64,000 nt of DNA from Monosporascus cannonballus (taxonomy: Eukaryota; Ascomycota; Sordariomycetes; Xylariales): NCBI GenBank assembly GCA_004154925.1, contig QJNS01000018.1, positions 310,001-374,000 of the forward strand. The letters run 5' to 3'. Every line of letters begins with the position of its first letter. The first letter of the stretch is position 1. Position numbers and translations under genes: made by a program. Under the pieces are notes generated by a model. The model searched no databases. It worked only from the letters and a program-made list of their open reading frames with translations, and was not told where the DNA came from. Shown here in pieces: positions 1 through 9,274 of the stretch.

Positions 1-54
1 AAGCCACCGGTAAAGCTCTCCTATTATCATGTAGGGGAACTAACATGATTATAG

Positions 55-477
55 ACTCGCTGGGGCCAGATTAAGAGGAAGCTTGGGCTCAACACCACAG
101 CCAAACCTCTGCCCGAGTCGACCTACAAGGCTCGCAAGTCGGCTGGCAGCACCCCTGGCAAGGGCAAGGCGGTGGAGAGCAGCCTGGTCGCCAAGCGGGC
201 TGCCGTGGGGGCTGCTGAAGATCTGGCCAACCTCCAGGATGATACCGACCGCAGCGAGAACGAGGCGGGCCCCTCCTCGGCCAAAAAGCTCAAGGGGGAG
301 GCGGCGGTCAAGACGGAGGAGGCCGAGGACAAGGATGAGAAGAAGACTGTGGCGGTGAAGGAGGAGGCCGAGGAGGTGAAGAAGGAAGAGGAAGAGGAAG
401 AGGAAGAGGAAGAGGAAGAAGAAGAGGAAGAGGAAGAGGAAGAGGAAAAGAACCCCTTTCTGAAGACCGAGGACTAG
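55..477 (+). CDS. 3' exon of a Myb/SANT-like small nuclear protein (5' end outside the window)
   Basis: The exon opens at 55 after a good intron end (branch site ACTAAC near 38, acceptor TTATAG at 49-54) and reads in frame to TAG at 475-477. It starts TRWGQIKRKLG, which resembles the last helix of the fungal Myb-like module seen complete elsewhere in this window (compare RYSRFRSAM at 1260-2101 and QHLQKLKR at 8093). After it come a basic stretch rich in K, A and S and a very acidic tail of about 25 glutamates ending NPFLKTED. The helix, basic linker and acidic low-complexity tail suggest a small chromatin or DNA-binding protein. The first half of the domain lies left of the window. Family membership is inferred from the motif and the neighbours. 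Confidence 0.7.
   Translation, partial: TRWGQIKRKLGLNTTAKPLPESTYKARKSAGSTPGKGKAVESSLVAKRAAVGAAEDLANLQDDTDRSENEAGPSSAKKLKGEAAVKTEEAEDKDEKKTVAVKEEAEEVKKEEEEEEEEEEEEEEEEEEEEEKNPFLKTED
384..447 (+). repeat. GAAGAG hexanucleotide microsatellite
   Basis: About ten units of GAAGAG with one GAA interruption. They encode the polyglutamate tail of the exon at 55-477. Length variation here would change only the acidic tail. Confidence 0.9.
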
Positions 478-1259
478 ACAGTCCCTTGCTGCCAACATAT
501 TAAAAATGTCAAAAATAGTATAATGGAGCATCCTGAGGCAAAAGAATTGCTTACGCAACTAAGAGCGTCGACTACTCGTGACTATTCGGTTTTGACGCTA
601 TTTGTTTGATAACGAGAAGTGCTGTTGTCCTAGCAGTGATGTGAGCCGGGTGGACAGGGAGCTATAAGCTGTGTTTCACGCACTATGTTCGACAGCAGTT
701 GCGCATGTCGCTAAGATGTTAACAGGAACGAAAAAAATGAAGCGACAACGGAAGAAGCAGGGTGGCTTTGGTTGCAAGCTTGCTTTTAGGGCTGAGTCTA
801 ACTCTGAATAGCCTCGAGACGGTCATATGGGCTGGAGTCTCTGAAAAACTACTGGAGCAACATAGAGCGCGGGTGGCATTCATGGGGGGTCAGAACAACG
901 AGATGGCAAAAGTATTAGACGTACAAAGTGACGGAGATACTCTTTCAATTTGGTTATCCAATGTGGGGGGTAATAGTTCTATCATGAGGCATCAAATGCG
1001 GTGATGATTGTAACAGCCATATCCCGCCTAGAAATAGATCCCTCCTCGACTACCGCCCCGCCGGGGGTGTCGACCTAAACGCCAGCTTCGTAACCGCCCG
1101 AAAATGGTAAGGAATCATGCCTCATCACTATTTCGGAGTACATGTTCAGACATCCATGGCCTTAGAGCCCAGCGAATCTTGTGATCCAGGCATCCCCTAT
1201 GTATTAAGCCATCCTAGAGTCGAACTGTCTCAAACGCCCCTTAGCATATCATATGCCAT
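478..1259. other. Intergenic, no supported gene
   Basis: This is the convergent space between the exon ending at 477 and the minus-strand gene ending at 1260. An 80-codon open frame at 762-1004 shows no recognisable domain, splice structure or composition bias and is not called. Confidence 0.6.
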
Positions 1260-2101
1260 TTAGACACAATGATCCCATTCCTCGTGCTTCACATTGATGT
1301 GGTCTCCTTCAGCTTCGATGGAAGGATTTGCTAGTTGAAAGTGATCGTGCTGGTGTAGATGTTGTAGAGGTTGATGATCGCAAGCCCCGGCACCGAAGTC
1401 ATCGAATGCGTACGGGTGTGGGAATGGTGTATATGACATCGCTGGGTGCCAGCTTGCATCGTCGTGGGGATGACAAGGTGGCCCCGGGAAGTCGAACGTG
1501 TTTCGAGAATGGACCATGTCGCTCGTAGGACTCGCAGCTAGAGCGGAGGCAAAGACATCCGTATCGCCGCATGGTGTCAGAAGGCGCGGCTGCATGGGAT
1601 GGGGTGTCGGCACGGTCGGAGAGGGAGCTGGCATAGGGCCCGGAGTGAGACCTGGTGTGAGACGGCTTTCCGGGCGATGTTGCGCGCTCTCTTGTTTGAC
1701 CTTCGGGACGGATGTCTCGGACGGCTGCTGTGGGGCAGGCGAGGCTACGGCAGATTCAGATTTGACGCTTCCGTCCTTCTTCGGCTTCGCTTCCTTCTTG
1801 GATTTCGTGACTCGGGACTTGGGCGGGCCCGTTCGATTTCGTCTTGTGGGTTCGAGGCCTAGCATCGCCGAGCGGAAGCGCGAATATCTCATTCGAGCGG
1901 CGTGGCCGTTGGTGATCTCCTGGGCGAGTATGGGATCATGCGCAACCTTATTCCAATCGATCTAAATAACCTGTTAGATGCTTTCGCTTCTCTTACGCTC
2001 GAGGGTCTGTACACTCGAGGTTGACCTACATCTTTCAAGTTCTTCTGCCGCAATATAGCGAACAGGAATCTTGTCATCGCATTATCCGTGTTTGAAGACA
2101 T
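1260..2101 (-). CDS. Fungal Myb/SANT-like DNA-binding protein, two exons
   Basis: Exon 1 is 2030-2101 and exon 2 is 1260-1961. The 68-bp intron (1962-2029) has donor GTAGGT, branch CTAAC and acceptor TTTAG and is phase 0; the product is 257 aa. Joining the exons gives a full Myb-like N-terminal domain: an RFLFAILRQ helix, then LKD|IDWNKVAHD, then NGHAARMRYSRFRSAM, the typical third helix. After residue 60 there is a Lys/Ser/Pro-rich linker, a Pro/Thr-rich stretch (TPGLTPGPMPAPSPT) and a His-rich C-terminus (HLHQHDHF). Probable nuclear DNA- or chromatin-binding protein of the small fungus-specific family present in several copies here. The target is unknown. The start is the first ATG in frame, and the domain is complete from it. 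Confidence 0.82.
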
Positions 2102-4267
2102 GGTAAATCCGAGTTGATGAACAGCCGGAGTGAGGATCCCAGGAGTTGAGAGATTCCGGGCAGCAATGCACAGAGAGGAGTCTGGCCCAATTTGTGCTTC
2201 TCAAGAGTGCGGAAAGTGAAGCGAGCATGTGGAGTTGTAATAGGCTCAGTGAGTCATGAACAGGTGAGTCGTGAAGGTCGGTGAGAAGAGGCAAGGGAAT
2301 TATATGCCAATTCTCCTCAAGGAATCTCTAGGGGGAAGGACACCATATGGCAGATCACATAAGGCTGTCAATCCAGGATTCAGGTGGGGAACCGGTCATA
2401 GTATAGGAGGCAACAGTGCTGTTAAACAGTGGCAAGCTGTTGAATGGATTGGGGACTAGGATTAAAGAGAAGCTCCAATGGCCCTTCGAGAAAAAGACTA
2501 TATATGCGAACGAAATGGGTGACCTGCATAGATACGATGCTGTTTGTCAGTGGTTCGTTGTCGCTCCGTAAAAAAAAGGAAACCCAGAGCGTCATGACAA
2601 ACAGAGAGGGCCCCATCTTTAAGTGGTTGCATCAAGCTAACCCGGGGCCCTCTTTCTATATATCACCAGGGGCTGCCTATCATTAACTCGATATAGCGAC
2701 GGCTGCCTGGGTTGCCTAGCAACATGAGACGACGAATCAGCTGAGTCTTGGCCGATTGGAAATGAAATCTCGGAGGAGAAGACGCGAAAGTGGGATGGAG
2801 CGCGGATACCGTGTAAAGTGGTTTCGGCGGCAGGGGTATCCCTGCTTTGGCTTGTAGCCATCAAATCCCCATTCAACGGTACTTCTGGCCAGCGCCACCT
2901 GCAAAAGAGGCATCACACACAGACCCATTGATGCATGGAAGAAGCCCATCTCGGCCGACAATGCAGGGCCGCAGCAGTTGATATCTTTGCAAAGAAACGA
3001 TATATCATTTGTGATCATGCCTGCCGGGGATATTGACCAACCAACAAACAGACGATGTCGGAAGGACAAATGACTAATGACCGTACAATGCTGACCGAAT
3101 AGTCAAACCCCAAAGACAAGGTATGTACGGTGCGATTGAGGCCCATGCTCTCTTCAGGAACCAAAGTTCCTATGTGTGGCCGTCGTCGCCACATCAGTAC
3201 GTGGCCGGAAAGGGTGTGGACCAGTCACATTGGGGGCCTTGCAGCGAAACCTGTGAGTCACGGAGAGAATCGAGGGGGTTGGGGGATGGCAAGGATTGAG
3301 TCTCGATCGTTCTTCGGTATAACATCATCGCTCCCGCATTGTCAAACGCTCGCCCTAGCAGCATTGTAGCCCGTCTTGCTGGTCTCAATACTATGCAGGC
3401 TGTTGGAGTAGCCGTTGTTCACCTATTGGATAAAGTAGGTGCATGGGCGGATAGGTACTCAACCCTGCAATGAAAGGGGAACCAGAGGAGAACCGCACTT
3501 GGAGGGAGTACACTATTGGTGCAATCGAGACTCCTGGTAACGAAAACATTCCCGTCTCTGCAGATTTTCCGCTGATGGAGGAATGAGTCAATTCTCACTT
3601 GAGAAGCGACATGTACAGCTGCCTGTGACAGTGGCACCAGGAAATATACGAGATATGATTGGAGAGGTTACCGTATGAAGTCGATACTTGACAGTGCGAC
3701 CGGCAGGTCAAATGAAAAATTGAAGTGGTGGGGAGGGAGACGCGTTGCGGTTAGGATTTGGTGGGTATTGCCGAGCCAAGTCATTCGCGACCGAGACGCC
3801 TCGTCACGTGATACTCTCGGGTATCGATGCACAGGTACTCAGCACCTCAGGGGGCTTGCAAGTGGCGATGATTGGCTCAAATCGTCTTATCGGGCGGGCC
3901 TCCCTCCACCTGTTCGGACGGAAGCAACGGCTAAATCCCGATAAGCAAGATAAAGCTGGGCAGTCGGTTGAGGGATATGTTCACGTGATTGATGCTTTTT
4001 ACACGGATCTTTCCGCGGCTTGTGCTTATACCACAACGTGGGCTTCTGGAGTTGAGATCGGCCAGCCAGCCCACATTGCTTTGCTTGCTTCCTGGCTGAG
4101 TAGCTCGGTCGAGTCCATTATTTTCTCAACCTCTCAAAAGCCTCCAACTCTAACAATTTATTTGATTTGCCACGTGAATCGCCCGTTGAGTTCCACTTCC
4201 CTAGCCCCGGACCCCCTTTGAAACTTAGTTAGCTGCGACTCTCCGAGCCCCTCCAACTGCCTCGAAG
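2102..4267. other. Intergenic region between divergent Myb-like genes
   Basis: It holds the upstream regions of the minus gene (1260-2101) and the plus gene (4268-5634). Open frames of up to about 160 codons occur (for example 3745-4221 on plus and 2737-3069 on minus), but none shows a domain or convincing splice pattern. Three CACGTG sites lie near the right end. Confidence 0.55.
3804..4177. promoter_or_regulatory. Three CACGTG (E-box/G-box) sites upstream of the AT-hook gene
   Basis: CACGTG occurs at 3805-3810, 3982-3987 and 4171-4176, about 463, 286 and 97 bp before the ATG at 4268. The first two are the full palindrome TCACGTGA. Three in under 400 bp exceeds the chance rate of about one per 4 kb. 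CACGTG is the core bound by many fungal bHLH and bZIP factors. A regulatory role is inference. Confidence 0.45.
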
Positions 4268-5634
4268 ATGAACAAAAATTGGAACGACAGAGCCGATAAG
4301 GACCTTTTCTTCACGATACTATCTGTCAAGAACATCGGCGTGATAAGTGGCTCGGAATGGACAACTATCGGCAACCATATGCGTGCCTTGGGTTACGGCT
4401 TCACCAATGAGGGATGTCGGTGAGTGAAGTTCTTGTTGTCGCTTCCGATCATGATATTCCAGAGTCAGCCACGCGTCTTGTCTCATATCCTCGAGTATCA
4501 TTCAGTTGTTGGACTTCTCCATTGCTCCAATTCCTACTATTACTTGTACTACGTGGTAGAGTCATTCCACAGCAGTTGAATTTCATTCAGTCATAATTGA
4601 AACACCTGTCTTACGCTTCGTGGGGTGCAGTTGTGGCTTGGATCCATTTCATGAGTTTCTATGAGCTGTGTTCATTACGTTCGTTATAAGACTTCCTAAG
4701 CTGACTCCGTACTAGCCAACATTTCCAAGGCCTGCGGAGGGCTCAACACAAGACTGAACCCAATGGTCCTATGTCGGACAGCCCTCGCAAGGCTGACCCG
4801 ACGTTGAATCCTATCACTCGCAGACCGGGCCCCGGGCGTGGTCGGCCTAGAAAGCAACCACCTGTGCCTGTTGCGCCTGTTGCGCCTGTTCCTGTTGTAC
4901 CTGTTGTCCCCGTCGTCCCTGTTCCTAGCCCTGACCAGCCTCCAACCACAGAGGTGCCAGGAACAACCGCTCCACCGCAAGACATTCAGCCAAGTGTAGC
5001 TGGACTTGCTGTGGGTATGCCGATGCCTGTGCCCGTGGTGCCCGTAGCTGTGCCTCCTGCTGAAGTGCCGGAGACGGATTCCCTCAATGATGCGCAGGAG
5101 GACGAAGATCTTGAAGAGCAACCTGCGAAACGCCAGCGACTTGATGATCCCGAGCCGCTAAAGAACGAGCCGCAACGGGACGAGCGACAACTGGACGAGC
5201 GACAACTGGGCGAGCGACAACTGGACGAGCGACAACTGGACAAGCCGCAACAGAGCGATGATGTAGACGCCAACGGTGAGGTAGCTGCCAATGGCGAGGT
5301 AGCTGTCAACGACGAGATAGCTGCCAATAACGAGATAGCCGCCAATGATGAAGTAACCTCCAATGACGAAGCGGCCGTTCTCGCGTTGGCGGCCGATGGA
5401 TTACCGGATGACAATGAACACTATGGGCCACCAGAGTAAGTATTAAAGCATTCCCTCCGGGTCTTATTCTTCGTTCGCTTAGACGTTGATAGGTTTTATG
5501 GCGAGGCGTGATAGTAGCATGCCAGGGTAACTCGCAGTCTTCCCATATTGTTTGAATACATGCAGCAAGCGGCAATAACGCGCGTCTACTGCTTCTTACT
5601 CTATTTCAGGGCAGCGTCGGGCCAGTCCCCGTAA
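4268..5634 (+). CDS. Myb-like module plus AT-hook protein with repeat-rich acidic tail
   Basis: Exon 1 is 4268-4419, exon 2 is 4716-5435 and probable exon 3 is 5610-5634. Intron 1 (4420-4715) has donor GTGAGT, branch CTGAC and acceptor ACTAG, phase 2. Residues 1-50 are the module (MNKNWNDRADKD ... SEWTTIG ... ALGYGFTNEGCR), continued over the splice by QHFQGLRRAQ. Then come an AT-hook (RGRPRK within PGPGRGRPRKQ), a PV-rich stretch, and acidic tails with DERQL and ANGEVA repeats. The predicted product is 298 aa. If the last intron (donor GTAAGT at 5436) is retained, a stop at 5437-5439 gives 291 aa. A nuclear protein binding AT-rich DNA is likely from the AT-hook; its partners are unknown. Its exon-1 splice phase matches that of the 6.2-8.6 kb array. 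Confidence 0.8.
4861..4932 (+). repeat. Short in-frame repeats encoding Pro-Val/Pro-Val-Ala units
   Basis: Degenerate 9-bp units (CCTGTTGCG, CCTGTTGTA and similar) encode PVA and PVV repeats inside exon 2 of the AT-hook gene. The segment sits between the AT-hook and the acidic tail, probably as an extended linker. Confidence 0.75.
5161..5246 (+). repeat. 15-bp minisatellite encoding DERQL units
   Basis: Five to six near-identical 15-bp units (GACGAGCGACAACTG) encode DERQL/GERQL/DKPQQ. The near-identity implies recent expansion inside an otherwise diverged coding exon. Confidence 0.85.
5269..5376 (+). repeat. 18-bp repeats encoding ANGEVA-like units
   Basis: Six degenerate 18-bp units (GCCAATGGCGAGGTAGCT and variants) encode ANGEVA, VNDEIA, ANNEIA and similar in the acidic tail of the AT-hook gene, directly after the DERQL repeat. 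They are more diverged than the 15-bp units, so probably older. Confidence 0.8.
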
Positions 5635-6221
5635 CCGCAGCCGGCAGTCAGCCTTGCTTGGGAGTACACTGCGTTTTCGCACCTCACTCATCTTCATGTC
5701 CACTCCCCATATAGAGTGATGGTCGTGCTAGACAGGCGAAAATTTCGAAGTTCCGCAACTTATGTACAGCAGCTTCAATGTCATTTTATTGGTCGGTTGG
5801 CGGGAGTTCTGAGCGAGCGGGTTAGTTGGAGCAAAGCAAATGGCATAGGTAATCAAGGCAGGAAAATTGTTAAACTCCACGAGCGTGACAGCCTGCAAGG
5901 ACGGCCATCATAGATCCCTTGGCAACCTTCTGAGGCGTGTAGTCTAGTCACGTGTCTGTGCCTGTCCCGCCGTCTCGTTTTTGAAGTAGCAACACTATTT
6001 CCACATCAAATTTCTCTTCATCAACCATTTCCACCTGCAGCAACTAGCATCATCTATAAGTATCTTAACAGGATTGTTCTCACGCGAATTCCTATCTTAT
6101 TAACACATCCTTAGTCGCGTATCTGTGTCGCGGACCATCAGCTCATCACAGGAACCTCCCTCCCTGCCTATCGCGCGTTTTCGCCAGATCGACTCGAGAT
6201 AGAACAGGCAAACGATTCCTC
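5635..6221. other. Intergenic/promoter region of the first-exon array
   Basis: No gene seen. A CACGTG site lies at 5949-5954, about 270 bp before the first array ATG, and pyrimidine-rich stretches lie just before 6222. Several small open frames are without features. Confidence 0.5.
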
Positions 6222-6373
6222 ATGTCGACCGAGAAGTGGAAGAATCCCCAGCTCACTTCTGATATGATGATAGCTCTCTACACGGTGCTCGGACCAATTC
6301 CCGGGGAGAAAAAGGACGACCTCGTCAAGTTCATGCAAGACCGAGGCCACGATGTTACCTGGGAAGGCATCCG
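6222..6373 (+). CDS. Array module 1: Myb-like first exon (alternative or orphan first exon)
   Basis: It runs from ATG at 6222 to a phase-2 donor (CCG|GTACGTTC). The 50-residue module reads MSTEKWKNPQLTSDMMIAL ... DLVKFMQDRGHDVTWEGIR, matching the module of the 4268 gene in length, the early W, the GxxxTxxGIR end and splice phase. No QHLQKLKR-type exon follows before the next module, so the nearest acceptor known to fit is the shared exon at 8093. It could be an alternative first exon of the 7719-8595 gene, or a truncated duplicate. The reading frame and donor are intact, which suggests selection or a recent origin. Confidence 0.6.
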
Positions 6374-6605
6374 GTACGTTCAATTTGGAGTTGCTCTTGG
6401 TCCTAGTGTTTTCTTCAGCTTGACTGTGACAAGGCCACCCCGTCAACCTAGGTATCGTCCACTACTCGTTCCTCTTTCTTACCAACCCTCAACACAATTC
6501 TTAAATTCTTTCAACACTTGTTGAAATTCCAGACCCTCCTCGCCCCCAGCCGATCATCCGTCATTTCAATACTCAATACCACATTCTACCCCGTCCATTC
6601 TCATC

Positions 6606-6754
6606 ATGACGAAGAAGTGGGATGATCAGATGCTCGCAAAACTGGTCCAGGTCATCTTTGAGGTGGTCCAGCCCCAATTCACCCAAGAGCATTAGGATGC
6701 CATCGTCCAGCGTATGAACGAGAAAGGATACACTTTCAATTGGAATGCCATTCG
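6606..6754 (+). pseudogene. Array module 2: Myb-like first exon with a nonsense codon at the conserved Trp
   Basis: It runs from ATG at 6606 (MTKKWDDQMLAKLVQVIFEVV) to a phase-2 donor (CG|GTAAGG). The module ends KGYTFNWNAIR like its sisters. An in-frame TAG at 6693-6695 falls where the other modules have the conserved tryptophan (EQWEKI, EDWIKI, SEWTTI), consistent with a single TGG-to-TAG change. A frame open from an upstream acceptor (AG at 6531-6532) joins in phase with module 1, the only such case in the array. As read it cannot give a full module, so it is called a pseudo-exon. Confidence 0.6.
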
Positions 6755-7022
6755 GTAAGGATTATATATTTAGTTGGCGAGGTCACCTTCCCATTCCAAG
6801 TTTCTTTCCCTCTGTCGTGTTAAGCCCAGATCTACCTTTTTCCCCTTCGACGATACTTACCTCCCCTTCCACAAACCTCAATCCCAGCCAGTCCTTCTTT
6901 CTTTACTTCGATATTCATCGCCGTGACAATATTCATCGTCGTTAAAGAATATCTATCATCATCCCATTTACCGCATATTCCTATCATCTCTTGCTCCCCC
7001 TTCTACGAACTTTGGAGTCACG

Positions 7023-7180
7023 ATGCCTAGACAAACGGACAGCATGAAGTGGGCTCCAGAGGTCGACGGCGATATCCTACTTGCGTTTCGGGATGTCCTG
7101 GCGCCTACCTCTGAGGACTGGATCAAGATCGTCGAGTGCCTCAACAAGATGGGTCACAATGTCACATGCGGATCTCTAAA
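7023..7180 (+). CDS. Array module 3: Myb-like first exon
   Basis: It runs from ATG at 7023 to a phase-2 donor (AA|GTATGC), reading MPRQTDSMKWAPEVDGDILL ... SEDWIKIVECLNKMGHNVTCGSLK. It has the conserved W, the internal W-I-x-I-V helix and the G-x-x-V-T terminal pattern. The upstream frame is open only to 6927, and no AG in that stretch gives the required phase, so the ATG is the true start of an independent first exon. Pyrimidine-rich DNA precedes it, as is common in fungal promoters and 5' UTRs. No private 3' exon is seen. Confidence 0.6.
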
Positions 7181-7332
7181 GTATGCCCGACCACCCCTCC
7201 TCCTTCATGACTTTGGTTTCTACGGACCAACGCCCGGTATCATGCCCCCCCCTCTTGCAATTTCATTCAACTTCCACGTCATTTTCATGTCGTAAATCAC
7301 ATTGACCCGTTGAACCAGCGTGATTTTCTACT

Positions 7333-7487
7333 ATGACTCCTACAAACTATAGGGTTTGGGACGACTCTGTCCGCAGTGATATTCCTAGCGCTATGGTGAA
7401 GATCATAAAGCCAACACCAGACCAGTGGGCACAAATTATGGCTGTTACCGGGGAGATGAACTACAAGTTTACAGAGCAGGCATTGAG
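7333..7487 (+). CDS. Array module 4: Myb-like first exon
   Basis: It runs from ATG at 7333 to a phase-2 donor (AG|GTACCC), reading MTPTNYRVWDDSVRSDIPSA ... PDQWAQIMAV ... NYKFTEQALR. The VWDDSVRSD start resembles IWDDRTRSD of the complete gene at 7719, so these two are the closest pair in the array. An in-frame TGA at 7321-7323 rules out an upstream exon joining in frame. No private downstream exon is found before 7719. Confidence 0.6.
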
Positions 7488-7718
7488 GTACCCTTCTCCT
7501 CTCCCCCTACCTTTCCCTCCAAGTTGCATACCTCACTACTACCAGCACCCAATTCAGAACAGCACTCACCTAAACTGCCCCACCATTCTACAGCCCCGGG
7601 TGTTGTCAATTTTTTTGCCACAACTCACAATTGCCGACGCAACTCCTTTTTTTTGCCTTTCATGCTTTTCTATCTTCTATCATTGATCACAAGATCTCTT
7701 CGCGTTTCGATTATCTAG

Positions 7719-8595
7719 ATGGCACCCACTACCACTGCTTCTGGTCGAACCATATGGGATGACAGAACCCGCTCAGATCTCCTGCAGGCAGTGATTGCCG
7801 AGGCTCCTCCCCCAATTGAGCAGTGGGAGAAAATCATCGCGCGTTTGAGAGCCCAAGGCTACTCCTACACTCCGAATGCAGCCCTGTAATGACCACCTTG
7901 CCACCCATTCCCGTTCCACGTTTCCGTATGGTCCATCCTTCAACAATATGTCTGCTTGCTGACATGTCATGTCATCGCGACTTCACACCTTCCCGCAGAG
8001 CGCACTAGGACCTGCTTTTCTTTACTTCTGTTCTAGCTAGTCACGTCTACTTTTTATTTCGCAATGGTGTGCTAACTTCTCCCCTCTTCTAGGCAGCACC
8101 TCCAGAAGCTCAAGCGCGCCCACGAGAAGGAGCGCGGGTCCAGCAGCGCCCCTTCTACCCCGGCCAAGAAGACCAGACCTCCTGGCAAGAAGGGCACCAT
8201 CTCTGCCAGCAAGCGCAAGACTGGTCCCGTCAATCTTGGAACCCTCTCTGATGACAACGACGAGGACACACTCGTCCAGACTCCCTCTCGCAAGAAGCAG
8301 AAAGCCGCGTAAGTTCCTCCTTTCCGACATATGATCCGCGTCAACAGAGCACTAACGACCAGCACAGCGCCCAGCCTGCCAACGCTGGTCAGCTTCCTGG
8401 CGATGAGCCTCTTCCTCCCGTTGCCTCTGTCAAGAAGGCTAAGAAGGAGTACGTGTATGCTTATTATGCGTTGTCTTTCTTAAAAGTGAATGAAGTGCTA
8501 ATGGCCGGTGTAGGGAGCCTGCCGCTGCCGCTTCCGGTTACGATGAGCCTCTTCCACCCTTCTTATCTTCTTCTCAGCCGGAGTGGGAGGCCTAA
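7719..8595 (+). CDS. Complete Myb-like protein gene, four exons, supplying the only downstream exons of the array
   Basis: Exons are 7719-7885, 8093-8308, 8368-8448 and 8514-8595, all joined in phase 2; the product is 181 aa. Introns have donors GTAATG, GTAAGT and GTACGT, branch sites GCTAAC, ACTAAC and GCTAAT, and AG acceptors. An in-frame TAG directly precedes the ATG, fixing the start. Residues 1-55 form the module (IWDDRTRSDLLQAVI ... EQWEKIIARL ... GYSYTPNAAL), completed by QHLQKLKRAHEKER. A Lys/Ser/Thr-rich tail with probable nuclear localisation (KKTRPPGKKG, SRKKQKAA) follows, ending in a short duplicated motif (DEPLPPV / DEPLPPF). Probably a nuclear DNA-binding protein. Exon 2 could also accept any of the upstream first exons because all share the splice phase. 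Confidence 0.78.
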
Positions 8596-9048
8596 CTTCC
8601 TAGGGGCGGTCCCTCTGCCGGAACTTCGCATTGTCTCGTGACAACTCTGGCCGTGTTGGCCGCGGCGGTCTGCCTCAGCGGTCAGAACCATCAAGGTTAT
8701 TCTTTGACGGCCTTCAACTCCTCGTGTGCACTCGTGGATTGAGTGGTGGATACGGATTAGAGAAGTTTCTTTTGCTTTCAGGGATTCTAGGTTTGAGCCG
8801 ATTTGCCACCATTTTCTGCATTGGCAACGGCTCTGGATATCTGCAGTCACATCGCAACATTTCGATCCATCTGCCCATCTTTGGCTGGCATGAGTAATGA
8901 TATCGTCGCCAGGTCTCAAGCTTTGAGTTTCTGATGAGCCGTTTGCATTCATCTTGTATGATGCATGGGCTCTGGATATCCGCGATTGCATTAAGGTGCC
9001 TTATGGATTTGGCCTGGATTTCACAGTCTAATGGATCGCATTCCGTGG
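8596..9048. other. Intergenic, no supported gene
   Basis: Space after the array gene. It contains two diverged copies of a GGCTCTGGATATC-type segment (near 8830 and 8964), which may be a small decayed duplication. Minus-strand open frames here show no domain. Confidence 0.5.
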
Positions 9049-9264
9049 TCAATCCCATCTCGTTCTATTCATAAAGTTGTTGTAATCCTTGTACGTGCCT
9101 GTGAACACCTCACCCTCGCATTCAAGATTAATCTCGGCTGTTTCATTATTCACTGCCCGCTCTAAGGTCATGATGATATTCACATCATCACTTACTGCGG
9201 GACAAGTATAAGGCATCGTTATCGGTCCCGTTGCCACGATACTCGCTACCAGATATCGCTTCAT
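9049..9264 (-). CDS. Possible small secreted protein, unrecognised
   Basis: This 71-codon open frame begins MKRYLVASIVATGPITMPYTC, loosely resembling a signal peptide, and contains two cysteines (TCPAVSDD and LECEGEV). It lies just 10 bp past the stop of the peptidase gene on the same strand. No family is recognised. It could equally be chance. Confidence 0.22.
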   Translation of the reverse strand: MKRYLVASIVATGPITMPYTCPAVSDDVNIIMTLERAVNNETAEINLECEGEVFTGTYKDYNNFMNRTRWD

Positions 9265-9274
9265 ATTGATCCCC

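Noticed and set aside
49..558. 169-codon leucine/phenylalanine-rich frame on the minus strand
   Set aside because: It is the antisense of the GAAGAG repeat and of the exon 55-477; the composition is a by-product of that repeat.
762..1004. 80-codon frame with a hydrophobic start (MALVASLLLGLSL)
   Set aside because: No cleavage-site pattern, domain or splice continuation, and its length is within chance expectation for this composition.
3745..4221. 158-codon frame upstream of the AT-hook gene
   Set aside because: No recognisable domain; it overlaps the likely promoter and the CACGTG sites.
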